From JAEMQF01 sp963791595 (lineage in GTDB: Bacteria; Pseudomonadota; Gammaproteobacteria; Burkholderiales; Burkholderiaceae_C): 64,000 bases of DNA. The number at the start of each line of letters is the position of its first letter. Positions within the stretch are counted from its first letter, which is position 1. The notes below the pieces were generated by a model. The model saw only the letters and a program-made list of their open reading frames with translations. It was not told the DNA's origin and made no database searches. Location of the stretch: positions 1-64,000 of the forward strand of contig CAWBTF010000001.1 of NCBI GenBank assembly GCA_963791595.1. The letters are read 5' to 3'. Shown in pieces: positions 8,104-15,864 of this stretch. Both the position numbers and the translations under genes were made by a program.

Positions 8104-9255
8104 CTACGGGCCGGCAGGTTCGACGGCGCGCACGCGCACGCCGGCCTTCACGCCCTCGGCGCGTGCGACGATCCGCTCGCCGCCGCTCAAGCCCTTGACG
8201 ATGAGCACGCGCTGCCCGTCGCTCGCACCGGTCTGCACCGCCCGGTATTCGGTTCGCGAATCGACGACGAGCCAGACGCCCTGGCGGCCCTGCGCATCGC
8301 GCGCCAGTGCCGTCACCGGCAGCGAGATGCCGGAGACAGTGCCGGTGTCGATCGAAACCTCAGCCTCCTGGTCGATCGCGAAGCGCCGCGGCGGTGTGTC
8401 GAACGCGACGTCGACTTCGAGCTCGCGCGTCGCTGCGTCGGACTGGTGCGCGATGCGCGCGACCTTGCCGCTCACCGTGTCGCCGGTGCGCAGGCGGATG
8501 CTCGCCGCCTGCCCGACCTGAACCCGGCCGACGACCGATTCGTCGATGCGTGTCGCGACCCACAGCGCCGCCGGGTCGACGATGCGAAACAGCGCGCTGC
8601 CGGGCACCAGCGTCGCGCCGACCTCGGCCTGGCGCGCGATCACCACGCCGTCGATCGGCGCCGTGATCCGCGTGAACGAAAGCTGCGTGTCGGCGTAGCG
8701 CGCCTCGTGGCCGAGCGCGTGCGCGTCGGCTCCGCGCGCCGCCAGCGCGGCGCGCGCGTTGTCCAGGTTTGCGCTCGCCGCGCGCAGCGCGGCGTCGGAG
8801 GCGTCGAGCACGGCCTGCGAGACGAAGCCTGTGCGCAGCAGTTCGGCGTCGCGCTCGCGCTTGCTGCGCGCGAGCTCGAGTTCGGCCTGCGCCTTCGCCA
8901 CGTTCGCCTGCGCCGCCGCCTGGTTGTGCTCCAGCGCGGCTTGCTGGCCGCCGACGACGCCAATGCGCTCAGTCAGGTCGCGGCTGTCGAGCAAGGCGAG
9001 CAGCTGGCCGCGCTTCACGAAGTCGCCGACGTCGGCGTCGACCTGGCGCAGCGTTGCGGTGATGCGCGAACTCAAGCTCACCGGCGCGCGCGCCTGCACC
9101 GTGCCGGGGCCGGCCACGCGCTGCACCACCTGGCCGCGCGCCGCGTCGACCAACGGCAGCGCGACGCTGCGGCCGAAGCGCAGATAGGCCGCGCCGGCGG
9201 CGAGCACCAGCAGCGCGCCGATGAGCGCCGCGACGACGATCTTTCGCCGTTGCAC
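8104..9255 (-). CDS. HlyD/AcrA-family membrane fusion protein
   Basis: A 383-residue periplasmic adaptor with an N-terminal membrane anchor (residues 6-25, LIGALLVLAAGAAYL), split lipoyl-like halves (VSLSSRITATLRQVDADVGD, then ITAPIDGVVIARQAEVG), an Ala/Glu-rich coiled-coil hairpin at about 95-190 and beta-barrel domains after it. Such proteins link an inner-membrane ABC permease to an outer-membrane channel, often TolC; no channel gene is present here. The start is GTG. It lies 9 bp downstream of the OsmC-like gene and 29 bp before the permease gene, inside a five-gene minus-strand operon. Confidence 0.88.
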   Translation of the reverse strand: MQRRKIVVAALIGALLVLAAGAAYLRFGRSVALPLVDAARGQVVQRVAGPGTVQARAPVSLSSRITATLRQVDADVGDFVKRGQLLALLDSRDLTERIGVVGGQQAALEHNQAAAQANVAKAQAELELARSKRERDAELLRTGFVSQAVLDASDAALRAASANLDNARAALAARGADAHALGHEARYADTQLSFTRITAPIDGVVIARQAEVGATLVPGSALFRIVDPAALWVATRIDESVVGRVQVGQAASIRLRTGDTVSGKVARIAHQSDAATRELEVDVAFDTPPRRFAIDQEAEVSIDTGTVSGISLPVTALARDAQGRQGVWLVVDSRTEYRAVQTGASDGQRVLIVKGLSGGERIVARAEGVKAGVRVRAVEPAGP

Positions 9256-9264
9256 TCGGGCGGC

Positions 9265-9756
9265 CTATGTCGCGGGCGCCGCCGACGCTGCCGGTGCGCC
9301 GGCGGCAAAGACCTCGGCGCCGCCGGCATCGACGATGCGCACGCCCACCGGAATGCCGTGACGCACGCTTTCCGTGACGACGCAGAAGTCTTCGAACTGC
9401 GCCAGGCAGCGGTCGAAGTGCTGGATCGATCCGGCGGCCTCATCCAGGTGGATCGTCACGTCGAAGCGGCCGATGCGGATCCGCCCCTTGTCGTTGCGGA
9501 TCAACTCGCCGCGCACTTGCGCGCGCAGCGTGCCGGGCGTCTGCTTGAACTTGCGCATGCAGAACAGCAGGCTCGACGTGAGGCAGTTCGCCACCGCCGC
9601 GCCGATCAGCCGCGCCGCGTTCGGCCCGGCCGAATGGCCGAGCGGCTCGGGTTCGTCGAGCAGCAGCGTGTCAACGCCCGGCCAGTCGAACTTGACGCGG
9701 AACTCGTAGTCGCGCAGTTGCTCCAGTTCGAGTTCGAATGCAAGGGTTTCGCTCAT
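9265..9756 (-). CDS. OsmC-like family protein
   Basis: A 163-residue OsmC/Ohr-superfamily protein. Members reduce organic hydroperoxides with a cysteine pair. The family core is clear: DEPEPLGHSAGPNAARLIGA followed by VANCLTSSLLFCM, which supplies the first reactive cysteine, and FEDFCVVTESVRHGIPV near the C-terminus, which supplies the second. The Ala/Pro-rich C-terminal tail is unusual and probably disordered. The ATG at 9756 is preferred over upstream starts because the family similarity begins there. Its place inside an exporter operon suggests a redox-stress context for the whole cassette. Confidence 0.85.
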   Translation of the reverse strand: MSETLAFELELEQLRDYEFRVKFDWPGVDTLLLDEPEPLGHSAGPNAARLIGAAVANCLTSSLLFCMRKFKQTPGTLRAQVRGELIRNDKGRIRIGRFDVTIHLDEAAGSIQHFDRCLAQFEDFCVVTESVRHGIPVGVRIVDAGGAEVFAAGAPAASAAPAT

Positions 9757-9766
9757 GGTGTCGCAC

Positions 9767-10189
9767 TTACTGCCGGCCCGGTCCGCCGCCGCGCGGGCCC
9801 GCACCGGCCCCCGCGCCGGGGCCCATACCTGGCCCGGTACCGTCGCGCGGCCCGCCGCGCATGCCGCGCGCCGGCGGTTCGTCCGGCAGCTCGACGCCGC
9901 GCTCTTTCGCGCGCTCTTTCATCTTTGCGTGGTGTTCCTTGCGGAACTGGTCGCGCTCCTTCTGCGTCTTGAGCTCCCGCAGTTGCTTCATGTGCTCCGT
10001 ACGCTCCTGCGCAGTCATCAACTGGCTGCCGTAAATGCGCTCCCGTTCGCGGATTTGCGTCTCGGTCTGCGTGGCGGTCTGGTTCTGCGCCTGGGTCGTC
10101 ACCTGCTGGGCTTCGGCGCTGGCCAGCCAGCCTGCCGCGAGCGCAGCCATGGCGGCGGTGGTGAGAATTCGGGTGGATCGGACTTGCAC
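9767..10189 (-). CDS. Small secreted protein, charged coil with Gly-rich tail
   Basis: A 140-residue predicted periplasmic or secreted protein of unknown function. The GTG start is supported by GAAGGAG six bases upstream. The signal peptide spans about residues 1-27 with an Ala-x-Ala site (ASAEAQQ). A highly charged helical centre follows (TAQERTEHMKQLRELKTQKE), then a Gly/Pro/Arg-rich low-complexity tail. The charged region loosely recalls Spy/CpxP-like LTxxQ proteins, but no LTxxQ motif is present, so this is only a resemblance. It is the first gene of the operon that continues into OsmC and the ABC exporter, and an FNR-like box lies about 106 bp before its start. Confidence 0.7.
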   Translation of the reverse strand: MQVRSTRILTTAAMAALAAGWLASAEAQQVTTQAQNQTATQTETQIRERERIYGSQLMTAQERTEHMKQLRELKTQKERDQFRKEHHAKMKERAKERGVELPDEPPARGMRGGPRDGTGPGMGPGAGAGAGPRGGGPGRQ

Positions 10190-10294
10190 GGAAAACTCCT
10201 TCGTCTTGAGTACTACGGTGCTGTGAAGCCCGGCCGGTGAGCGAACCTGGCGTTCAGACACCCCATAGGGTATAGGCGCATTGCGCACGCAATG

Positions 10295-10308
10295 TTGCGC
10301 TGCGTCAA
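10295..10308. promoter_or_regulatory. FNR-like palindrome TTGCGCTGCGTCAA
   Basis: Imperfect match to the TTGAC-N4-GTCAA/TTGAT-N4-ATCAA family of FNR/ANR/DNR sites. It lies about 106 bp ahead of the GTG of the small secreted protein that heads the OsmC/exporter operon, in the gap downstream of sqr. Assignment is by motif only. Confidence 0.4.
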
Positions 10309-10339
10309 ACATTCGGCCGCCGGGTTCGCCCCGGCGCGC

Positions 10340-11626
10340 TCATGGCGCGAGTCGCACGATGCCGAGCAGCTTGAGAACGTACTTTTCGTAAATCGGGTCC
10401 GAGTTGCCGGTTTTCATCTTGCGCAGGAAGTACTTCTCGAAGCCGATCTTCGCGAGGTGCACCCACTTGCCCTTCTTGAACCAGTTCACATTGCGCGGCG
10501 GGATTTGCGGTAACGCGACGAACGCCGCGCCGGTGTCGCCCATGTCGGCCAGGCAGATCGCATTCCACGTCGCCTTCGCGGTCGCCGGCCTGCCGGCGAG
10601 TTCGTCGGCGATGTTGTGGGTGAGCGCCGTGACCATGGTCTCGATCATGTAGCCGGTCTTCGGCGCACCGCTGGGCACCGGCGTCGCTTCCACCGGCGGA
10701 ATCGCGACGCACACGCCGGCGGAGAAGATGTTGCGGTACTTCTTGCTGCGCTGGTGCTCGTCGATCAGCACGAAGCCGCGCGGGTTGCACAGCTCGGGCA
10801 CGGCCGCCACCGGGTCGACGCCCTTGAACGCCGGCAGCATCATCGCGAGCTTGAAGCCGATCTCGTGTTCCTTGACGGTCTGGCCTTGCGCGTCGAGCTC
10901 GGTGGCGAACAGCTTGCCGGCTTCGACGCGCGTCGTCTTCGCGTTCACGATCCACTTCGTGTCGCGGCTGCGCAGCTCGGACTCGAGCATCGACTTCGAG
11001 TCGCCCACGCCGCCCAGCCCGAGATGGCCGATGTAGGGCTCGGCGGTGACGAACGTGATCGGAACCTTGTGGCGCAACTTCCTGCGGCGCAAGTCGGTGT
11101 CGAGGATGAAGCCGAATTCGTAGGCCGGGCCGAAGCAGCTCGCGCCGGGCATCGCGCCGATCACGACGGGGCCGGGATCGTCCAGGAATTTCCGGTACTC
11201 GGCGTGGAACGCTTCGGCGTGCTCGAGCGTGCAGACCGAATGCGAGTGGCCGCCCCCGCCGGACGATGCCGGCCCGGCGCCCGGCACCTCGTCGAAGCTG
11301 AGCTTCGGCCCGGTCGTGATGACCAGATAGTCGTAAGGCAGCGTCTGGCCGTCTGCAAGGGTGAGCTTCGCTCCGGCGGCGTCGATCGCCGTCACCGGCT
11401 TGGCAATGAAGCCGATTCCCTTGCGCGCGAGCAGCGGCGCGATCGGCAGCGTGACCGCGGCGCGGTCGCGCCAGCCCACCGCCACCCAGGGGTTCGACGG
11501 CACGAACTGGAACAGCTCGCTGGCGTTGACGACCGTCACTTCGTGCTGCCTGGGCAGCAGCGCGCGCAACTCATAAGCGGCGGGCATGCCGCCGATTCCC
11601 GCACCCATCACGACGATATGTGCCAT
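10340..11626 (-). CDS. sqr: Sulfide:quinone oxidoreductase
   Basis: A 428-residue membrane-associated flavoprotein that oxidises sulfide to polysulfide/sulfur and passes electrons to the quinone pool. FAD motifs are present (VVMGAGIGGMPAAYEL at the N-terminus and a second strand YDYLVITTGPKLS). The three functional cysteines of characterised SQRs are all in place: Cys132 (HSVCTLEHAE), Cys164 (GASCFGPAYEF) and Cys358 (WNAICLADMGD). The EPYIGHLGLGGVGDSK and FKGVDPVAAVPELC blocks and the C-terminal amphipathic region (FEKYFLRKMKTG) match SQRs of the Acidithiobacillus ferrooxidans kind. ATG at 11626 begins the Rossmann strand directly. A nearby NarI-like/HdrD-like pair could use the same quinone pool. 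Confidence 0.93.
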   Translation of the reverse strand: MAHIVVMGAGIGGMPAAYELRALLPRQHEVTVVNASELFQFVPSNPWVAVGWRDRAAVTLPIAPLLARKGIGFIAKPVTAIDAAGAKLTLADGQTLPYDYLVITTGPKLSFDEVPGAGPASSGGGGHSHSVCTLEHAEAFHAEYRKFLDDPGPVVIGAMPGASCFGPAYEFGFILDTDLRRRKLRHKVPITFVTAEPYIGHLGLGGVGDSKSMLESELRSRDTKWIVNAKTTRVEAGKLFATELDAQGQTVKEHEIGFKLAMMLPAFKGVDPVAAVPELCNPRGFVLIDEHQRSKKYRNIFSAGVCVAIPPVEATPVPSGAPKTGYMIETMVTALTHNIADELAGRPATAKATWNAICLADMGDTGAAFVALPQIPPRNVNWFKKGKWVHLAKIGFEKYFLRKMKTGNSDPIYEKYVLKLLGIVRLAP

Positions 11627-11784
11627 GGCAACTCCGGTGTCGAGCAGAACACGAAGCGCAGTGGAACAGCGATGCGATGAGGACGACTTGACTGCGCGCA
11701 AGCGGTGGCCCGCGAGCGGGCGTGCTCGTCAGCGTTGCCCGAACGCACGCGCGAGCTTGGCCTACGCCTGCCGCAAAGCCATGT

Positions 11785-12066
11785 TCACGCGCGGTCCGAA
11801 AGCCGCCCGATCGCGCAGCTCACGAACGACTTGGCCACTGCCGCCGCGGACTTCAGCCCTTCGACAGAACCCTTTTCGGGATAGCCCAGGCGCGCGAGCG
11901 TGGCGGCGACATCGTGCCGCACGTCGGCAGCGGCATCAACCGTCACGACGTGGCGCTGCAAATCCACGGCAACGTTCTTCAGCCGTGGGTCGGCCCGCAG
12001 GGCCGTTTCAATCGTGTTCGCACAGCCACCGCACTTCATGTTGTCGACTTCGAATTGCAGTTCCAT
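11785..12066 (-). CDS. Heavy-metal-associated (CopZ-like) domain protein
   Basis: A 93-residue cytosolic protein with an N-terminal HMA domain: the metal-binding loop is MKCGGCAN at residues 10-17, followed by the expected VAVDLQRHVVTVDAA strand pattern and the GYPEKG turn. Such small proteins bind Cu(I) and pass it to P-type ATPases. An extra 25-residue C-terminal extension (AAAVAKSFVSCAIGRLSDRA) is not part of the HMA fold. It sits divergently from the NarI-like gene across a 97-bp region holding a good FNR-like site. No copper ATPase lies next to it; the P-type ATPase at 51-54 kb is of another class. Confidence 0.85.
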   Translation of the reverse strand: MELQFEVDNMKCGGCANTIETALRADPRLKNVAVDLQRHVVTVDAAADVRHDVAATLARLGYPEKGSVEGLKSAAAVAKSFVSCAIGRLSDRA

Positions 12067-12115
12067 CGCACTTCTCCTTGACTGTGGATGCTGCGGCGGC
12101 GTGACGCCGTTTGGC

Positions 12116-12129
12116 TTGACCCACGTCAA
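12116..12129. promoter_or_regulatory. FNR-like palindrome TTGACCCACGTCAA
   Basis: Both half-sites (TTGAC and GTCAA) are perfectly inverted around a 4-bp spacer. The site lies 35 bp before the NarI-like ATG and 50 bp before the CopZ-like ATG on the other strand, in a divergent promoter region. It is one of the two best-matching sites in the window. Confidence 0.6.
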
Positions 12130-12163
12130 CGCCGCGGCGTCGGATTCGAACAAACTGTGCGCA

Positions 12164-12847
12164 ATGGACTTGCTCGACTTCGTGCGTGGACCCGCGCTCG
12201 TCTTCGCCATCGCCGTGTTCGTGCTGGGTTCGGCATGGCGGCTGATCGGCGTGCTGCGCCTGCCGCGTCTGCCCGATCGTTCGCCGGCGCGCGCCGGCGC
12301 GCCGTCCAAGGCGGCGTCGGCGGCGCGTGCCGTGGTGCGCGGCATGTGGCCGCGCCGGGCGTTCTCGCTGCGCACGCAGTACGTCACCGTGAACGGCTAT
12401 GTATTCCACGTCGGTCTGGCGCTCGTGTTCTTCGGCTATGCGCCGCACGTCGCATTCATCCATCGGATCACGGGTGTGTCGTGGCCGGCCCTGCCCGACG
12501 CAGTGATGGTCCTCGCCGCCGCGGCCAGCGGTATCTCGTTGGCACTGGCGCTCGCGATGCGCTTGACGGATCCGGTGCGCCGTCAGATTTCGAGGGCCGA
12601 CGACTGGATCACCTGGACGCTCGTGTTCCTGCCGCTTTTCACGGGCATGGCGGTGCTGGTCGAGCCCTCGCAGGCCGTGCTGGCGCATCCGAAGGCGATT
12701 TATCGCGGCCCGCTCGCGGTGCATCTGCTGTCGCTGGAGTTGCTGCTGGTGTGGTTTCCGTTCGGCAAACTGATGCACGCCTTTCTGTTCGCCTTCTCGC
12801 GCGGCGCCACCGGCATTCGCTTCGGCCATCGCGGAGTCGACGTGTGA
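12164..12847 (+). CDS. NarI/DsrM-like cytochrome b membrane subunit
   Basis: A 227-residue integral-membrane protein related to the gamma subunit of respiratory nitrate reductase and to DsrM/HmeC-type quinol-interacting cytochromes b. Five hydrophobic segments are visible. Histidines in YVFHVGLALVFFGYAPHVAF and, near the C-terminus, in AVHLLSLELLLV and GKLMHAFLFAF lie where NarI-family proteins bind two b haems. The next gene, overlapping by four bases (GTGA), encodes a DsrK/HdrD-like iron-sulfur protein. The pair therefore looks like a minimal two-subunit quinone-linked complex of the DsrMK/HdrED kind. There is no NarGH here. An FNR-like site precedes it. Confidence 0.8.
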   Translation: MDLLDFVRGPALVFAIAVFVLGSAWRLIGVLRLPRLPDRSPARAGAPSKAASAARAVVRGMWPRRAFSLRTQYVTVNGYVFHVGLALVFFGYAPHVAFIHRITGVSWPALPDAVMVLAAAASGISLALALAMRLTDPVRRQISRADDWITWTLVFLPLFTGMAVLVEPSQAVLAHPKAIYRGPLAVHLLSLELLLVWFPFGKLMHAFLFAFSRGATGIRFGHRGVDV

Positions 12848-14149
12848 ACGCGCCCGCAACGCCCACCCGGGCCTTCGACAAGCAAGGCGAGATCGACGAC
12901 GCGGTACGTGTCGACGCCGCGATGCGCAGCTTCGTGCGCGACTTCGGCGTCACCGCCGCGCTGCACATGGAGGCATGCGTGCGCTGTGGCCTGTGCGCCG
13001 ATGCCTGCCACTTCTACCTGAGCACGGGCGACCCCAAGTACACGCCTGTGCACAAGCTCGAACCCTTGCGCCGCGCCTATGCGGTTGAGGTCAGCCCGTT
13101 CGCGCCGGTGCTGCGCGCGCTCGGCCTGGCGCGCAAGCCGGGCATTGCCGAGCTCGAACAATGGCAGGAACTGATCTACGACTCGTGCAACATGTGCGGC
13201 CGCTGCACGCTGGTGTGCCCGATGGGGATCGACATCGCCGAACTCGTGCGCACGGCGCGCCACGGCATGTTCAAGGCCGGACTGGTGCCCGAGCGCCTGG
13301 CGCTGATGGACCGCACCGCGCGGCAATGGGGCAGCACCGCGACACCGGGCGAAGACCTGCCCGACATCCTGGCCGAGATTTCGGCGCAACACGGCGTGCC
13401 GATTCCTTGCGACTTGGCGCAGGCCGAGATCCTCGTCACCGCGGCGCCGGCCGAGCTGGGCGAGCACACCAAGGCGCTCGCCGACGCGGCGAAGATCCTG
13501 AACCGCAGCGGCGCCAGATGGACGATGCACCAGGGTGGCTTCGACGCGTCCAACATCGGCTTCAACAACGGCGACGTCGAGTTGCAGGAGCGTCTGACTC
13601 GCGCCTTGATCGACACCGCCGTGAAGATCGGCGCGGGCACCGTGCTGCTGCCCGAATGCGGCCACGCCTACGGCGCCGCGCGCTGGGAGGCGGCGAAGTG
13701 GTACGGCGCTGCGTTGCCGGTGCGCGTGCTTCACATGACGGAGTTCCTCGACGAGCTGCTCGCGTCGGGGCGCATCCGCGTGAACCGGATCGGCGCGACC
13801 GCGACCTTTCACGACCCGTGCCAGATCGTGCGCCGCGGCGGGCTCGAGGCGGCAGCGCGGCGTGTGCTCGCCGCGCTCGGGTTCGAGCTGATCGAGCTGC
13901 AGGACCACGGCGTGACGGGTTTCTGTTGCGGCGGTGGCGGGGGTGTCGTGTCGAACCAGCGCGCAGCGCCGTTGCGCCACAAGGTGTTCGAGCTGAAGCG
14001 GCAGCAGGTCGATGCGAGCGGCGCCGAGCGCTTCGTCACGAGTTGCGGACAGTGCCGCATCACGATCGAGCTGGGTGCGAAGCAGGCGGGGTGGAGCAAG
14101 CCGCGTCGAGAGCCTGCTGGAGCTGGTGGCCGACAACCTGGCGCCCTGA
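12844..14149 (+). CDS. DsrK/HdrD-like (Fe-S)-binding CCG-domain protein, frameshift near 3' end
   Basis: Iron-sulfur subunit of about 434 residues related to HdrD, DsrK and GlpC. Two ferredoxin motifs are present: CVRCGLCADAC near residue 45 and CNMCGRCTLVCP near 117. The C-terminal CCG domain has DPCQIV, GFCCGGGGG and TSCGQC, the cysteines that bind the catalytic cluster of HdrD/DsrK; the first CCG copy is degenerate (LPECGHAYG). The GTG start overlaps the NarI-like stop. As sequenced, the frame runs past the natural end after GWSK into the antisense of the next gene. Dropping one base near 14101 gives RVESLLELVADNLAP and a stop at 14149, one base from the convergent neighbour. The corrected end is given. 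Its natural partner in DsrMK systems is DsrC, and a DsrC-like gene is at 1.7 kb. Confidence 0.8.
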
Positions 14150-15748
14150 TCACAGCAGCTCTTCCGGCGCGAACGCGTCGAACAGGTCGGCGAGGAGCCG
14201 GCGCCACCAGCTCGCGTTCGGTTCGTCGGCATGGCGGACCTGCTCGACGCCTTCAATGCCGTGCCACACCAGCGCTGAGTGCGCATTGCCGGGCTCGGCG
14301 AGTTGCACCCGGTACGCCTGGTCGAGCGCCGTGGCCTCGTCGAACAGCGCGCCGAGCTGGGCGCCGAGCTCGGTGCTGTCGATCGCCACGGCGATCTCGG
14401 TGTTGGACAGCCGCGAGCGCGGGTCCAGGTTCATCGAACCGATCACCACGTGCTTGCGGTCCACCGAGATCGCTTTGGCGTGCAGGCTCGCGCCCGACGA
14501 CAAGCCGGCGCGTGCGCGCAAGCCGAGGCCGGGTGCCGGGCGGAACTCGTGCATCTGCACGCCGCAGGCGAGCAGGCGCGGCCGGTAGCGCGCGTAGCCC
14601 GAGTGCACCGCGGGCACGTCGGTGGATGCGAGCGAGTTCGTCAGCACCCTCACGGCCACGCCGCGCTGGACCAGCGCGCACAGCATCGCGATGCCGCGTG
14701 AACTCGGGATGAAGTAGGGCGACACCAGGATCAGCTCGTGCTGTGCCGATTCGACCCGCGGGCGCAGCGCGGCGAAGATCCTTCCCGCCTCGACCGCCGG
14801 TGCGCTCTGGTCCACGTTCTTGTCCAACTTGGCCGGCGGATCGTAGACCGCGCTGGCGGGCGCGGCGATCAACGCCAGCCGGCCCTCGTGCACCTCGCGT
14901 CCGAACTCGGAGGCGCGCAATTCGCGCGCGTACTCGGTGTCGCGAAAGCGCGCCGCGTGCGCGGCGAACGCGGCCACCAAGTCGTCCCATTCGGCGCGTG
15001 CCGGGGATGCGTCGACGAAGGCCGCGATCGGCACCGCCCATTCGCTGTTCCAGTATTCGTCGAAGCTGTTCGACGCCTGCGCCACCACCGGCCCGGCGGC
15101 GAGCAGGTCGAGGTCGGCGAAAGCGCCTTCGCCCTGCGCGGCGAAATACGCGTCGCCCAGGTTGCGTCCGCCGATCACTGCCACCGTGTTGTCGGCGATC
15201 CAGAGCTTGTTGTGCATGCGCCGGTTCAGGCGTTCGCTGTCGCCCAGGAATTCGAACACGCGCGAGACGCCGAGCCAGCCGCGCCCCAGGAAGGGGTTGA
15301 AGATGCGGATCTGCACGTTCGGGTGCGCGGCCAGCGTGGCCAAGTCGAAGTCGCGCCCCGCGGCACCGATGTCGTCGAGCAGCAGGCGCACGCGCACGCC
15401 GCGCTGCGCGGCCAGCAGCGCGCGGTACAGCAGCAGCGTGGCCGTCGCGTCCTGGGCCACCACGTAGTACTGCAGGTCGAGCGTCTGCTCCGCCGCTTCG
15501 GCCAGCGCTGCGCGGATCGCGAAGGCCTCGCTGCCCGACACCAGCAAGCGCACGCCGGAGGTCGGGCCGGCCGCCGGGTATCGCGCGCCGTAGGTGCGGC
15601 CCAGCGAGGTCTGTTCGCCGGGCGAGATCGCGTAAGAGGCGGGGCGGGCCACGTCGAGCCGCACCGTCGCGCAGCCCAGCAGCAACGCCAGCAGCGCAGC
15701 CGCGCAGGCGCGGCGCTGCGTTGTTCCGGGGAGGCGAGGGTGCGTCAC
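14150..15748 (-). CDS. Phospholipase D family lipoprotein (cardiolipin synthase-like)
   Basis: A 532-residue protein with two PLD (HKD) motifs: MHNKLWIADNTVAVIGG and LHAKAISVDRKHVVIGSMN, each followed by the conserved Asn region. This is the arrangement of cardiolipin synthases and related phosphatidyltransferases. Unlike ClsA/B it begins with a lipoprotein signal, ALLALLLGCATV, so it is probably anchored to the inner leaflet of the outer membrane or the periplasmic face of the inner membrane. The GTG at 15748 is chosen because it places the lipobox about 20 residues from the start; longer in-frame starts would bury it. It converges with the HdrD-like gene without a gap. Confidence 0.85.
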   Translation of the reverse strand: MTHPRLPGTTQRRACAAALLALLLGCATVRLDVARPASYAISPGEQTSLGRTYGARYPAAGPTSGVRLLVSGSEAFAIRAALAEAAEQTLDLQYYVVAQDATATLLLYRALLAAQRGVRVRLLLDDIGAAGRDFDLATLAAHPNVQIRIFNPFLGRGWLGVSRVFEFLGDSERLNRRMHNKLWIADNTVAVIGGRNLGDAYFAAQGEGAFADLDLLAAGPVVAQASNSFDEYWNSEWAVPIAAFVDASPARAEWDDLVAAFAAHAARFRDTEYARELRASEFGREVHEGRLALIAAPASAVYDPPAKLDKNVDQSAPAVEAGRIFAALRPRVESAQHELILVSPYFIPSSRGIAMLCALVQRGVAVRVLTNSLASTDVPAVHSGYARYRPRLLACGVQMHEFRPAPGLGLRARAGLSSGASLHAKAISVDRKHVVIGSMNLDPRSRLSNTEIAVAIDSTELGAQLGALFDEATALDQAYRVQLAEPGNAHSALVWHGIEGVEQVRHADEPNASWWRRLLADLFDAFAPEELL

Positions 15749-15782
15749 GCCGCCGACTGTGCGTGTCGCGGCCCGCGCGGGA

Positions 15783-15796
15783 TTGACCCAGGTCAA
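15783..15796. promoter_or_regulatory. FNR-like palindrome TTGACCCAGGTCAA
   Basis: Perfectly inverted TTGAC/GTCAA half-sites around CCAG. It lies 69 bp before the ATG of the dihydrolipoyl acyltransferase gene and 35 bp before the GTG of the divergent phospholipase D gene. Confidence 0.6.
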
Positions 15797-15864
15797 CAAG
15801 GCGCGGCCCGCGGCTTGCATCATGAGTGCGGCGCAACCCGCGCTGCAGCTTGGCGCGCCCGACG

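Noticed and set aside
6680..9972. Plus-strand open frames of 500-600 codons over the first exporter operon
   Set aside because: Antisense to ATPase, permease and fusion-protein genes that have clear motifs; composition is that of a reverse-complement frame.
12088..14712. Single 874-codon reading through the NarI-like, DsrK-like and phospholipase D region
   Set aside because: The first part is out of frame with the cytochrome b gene and the last 190 residues are antisense to the phospholipase gene; the middle alone is the DsrK-like protein, with a frameshift at its end.
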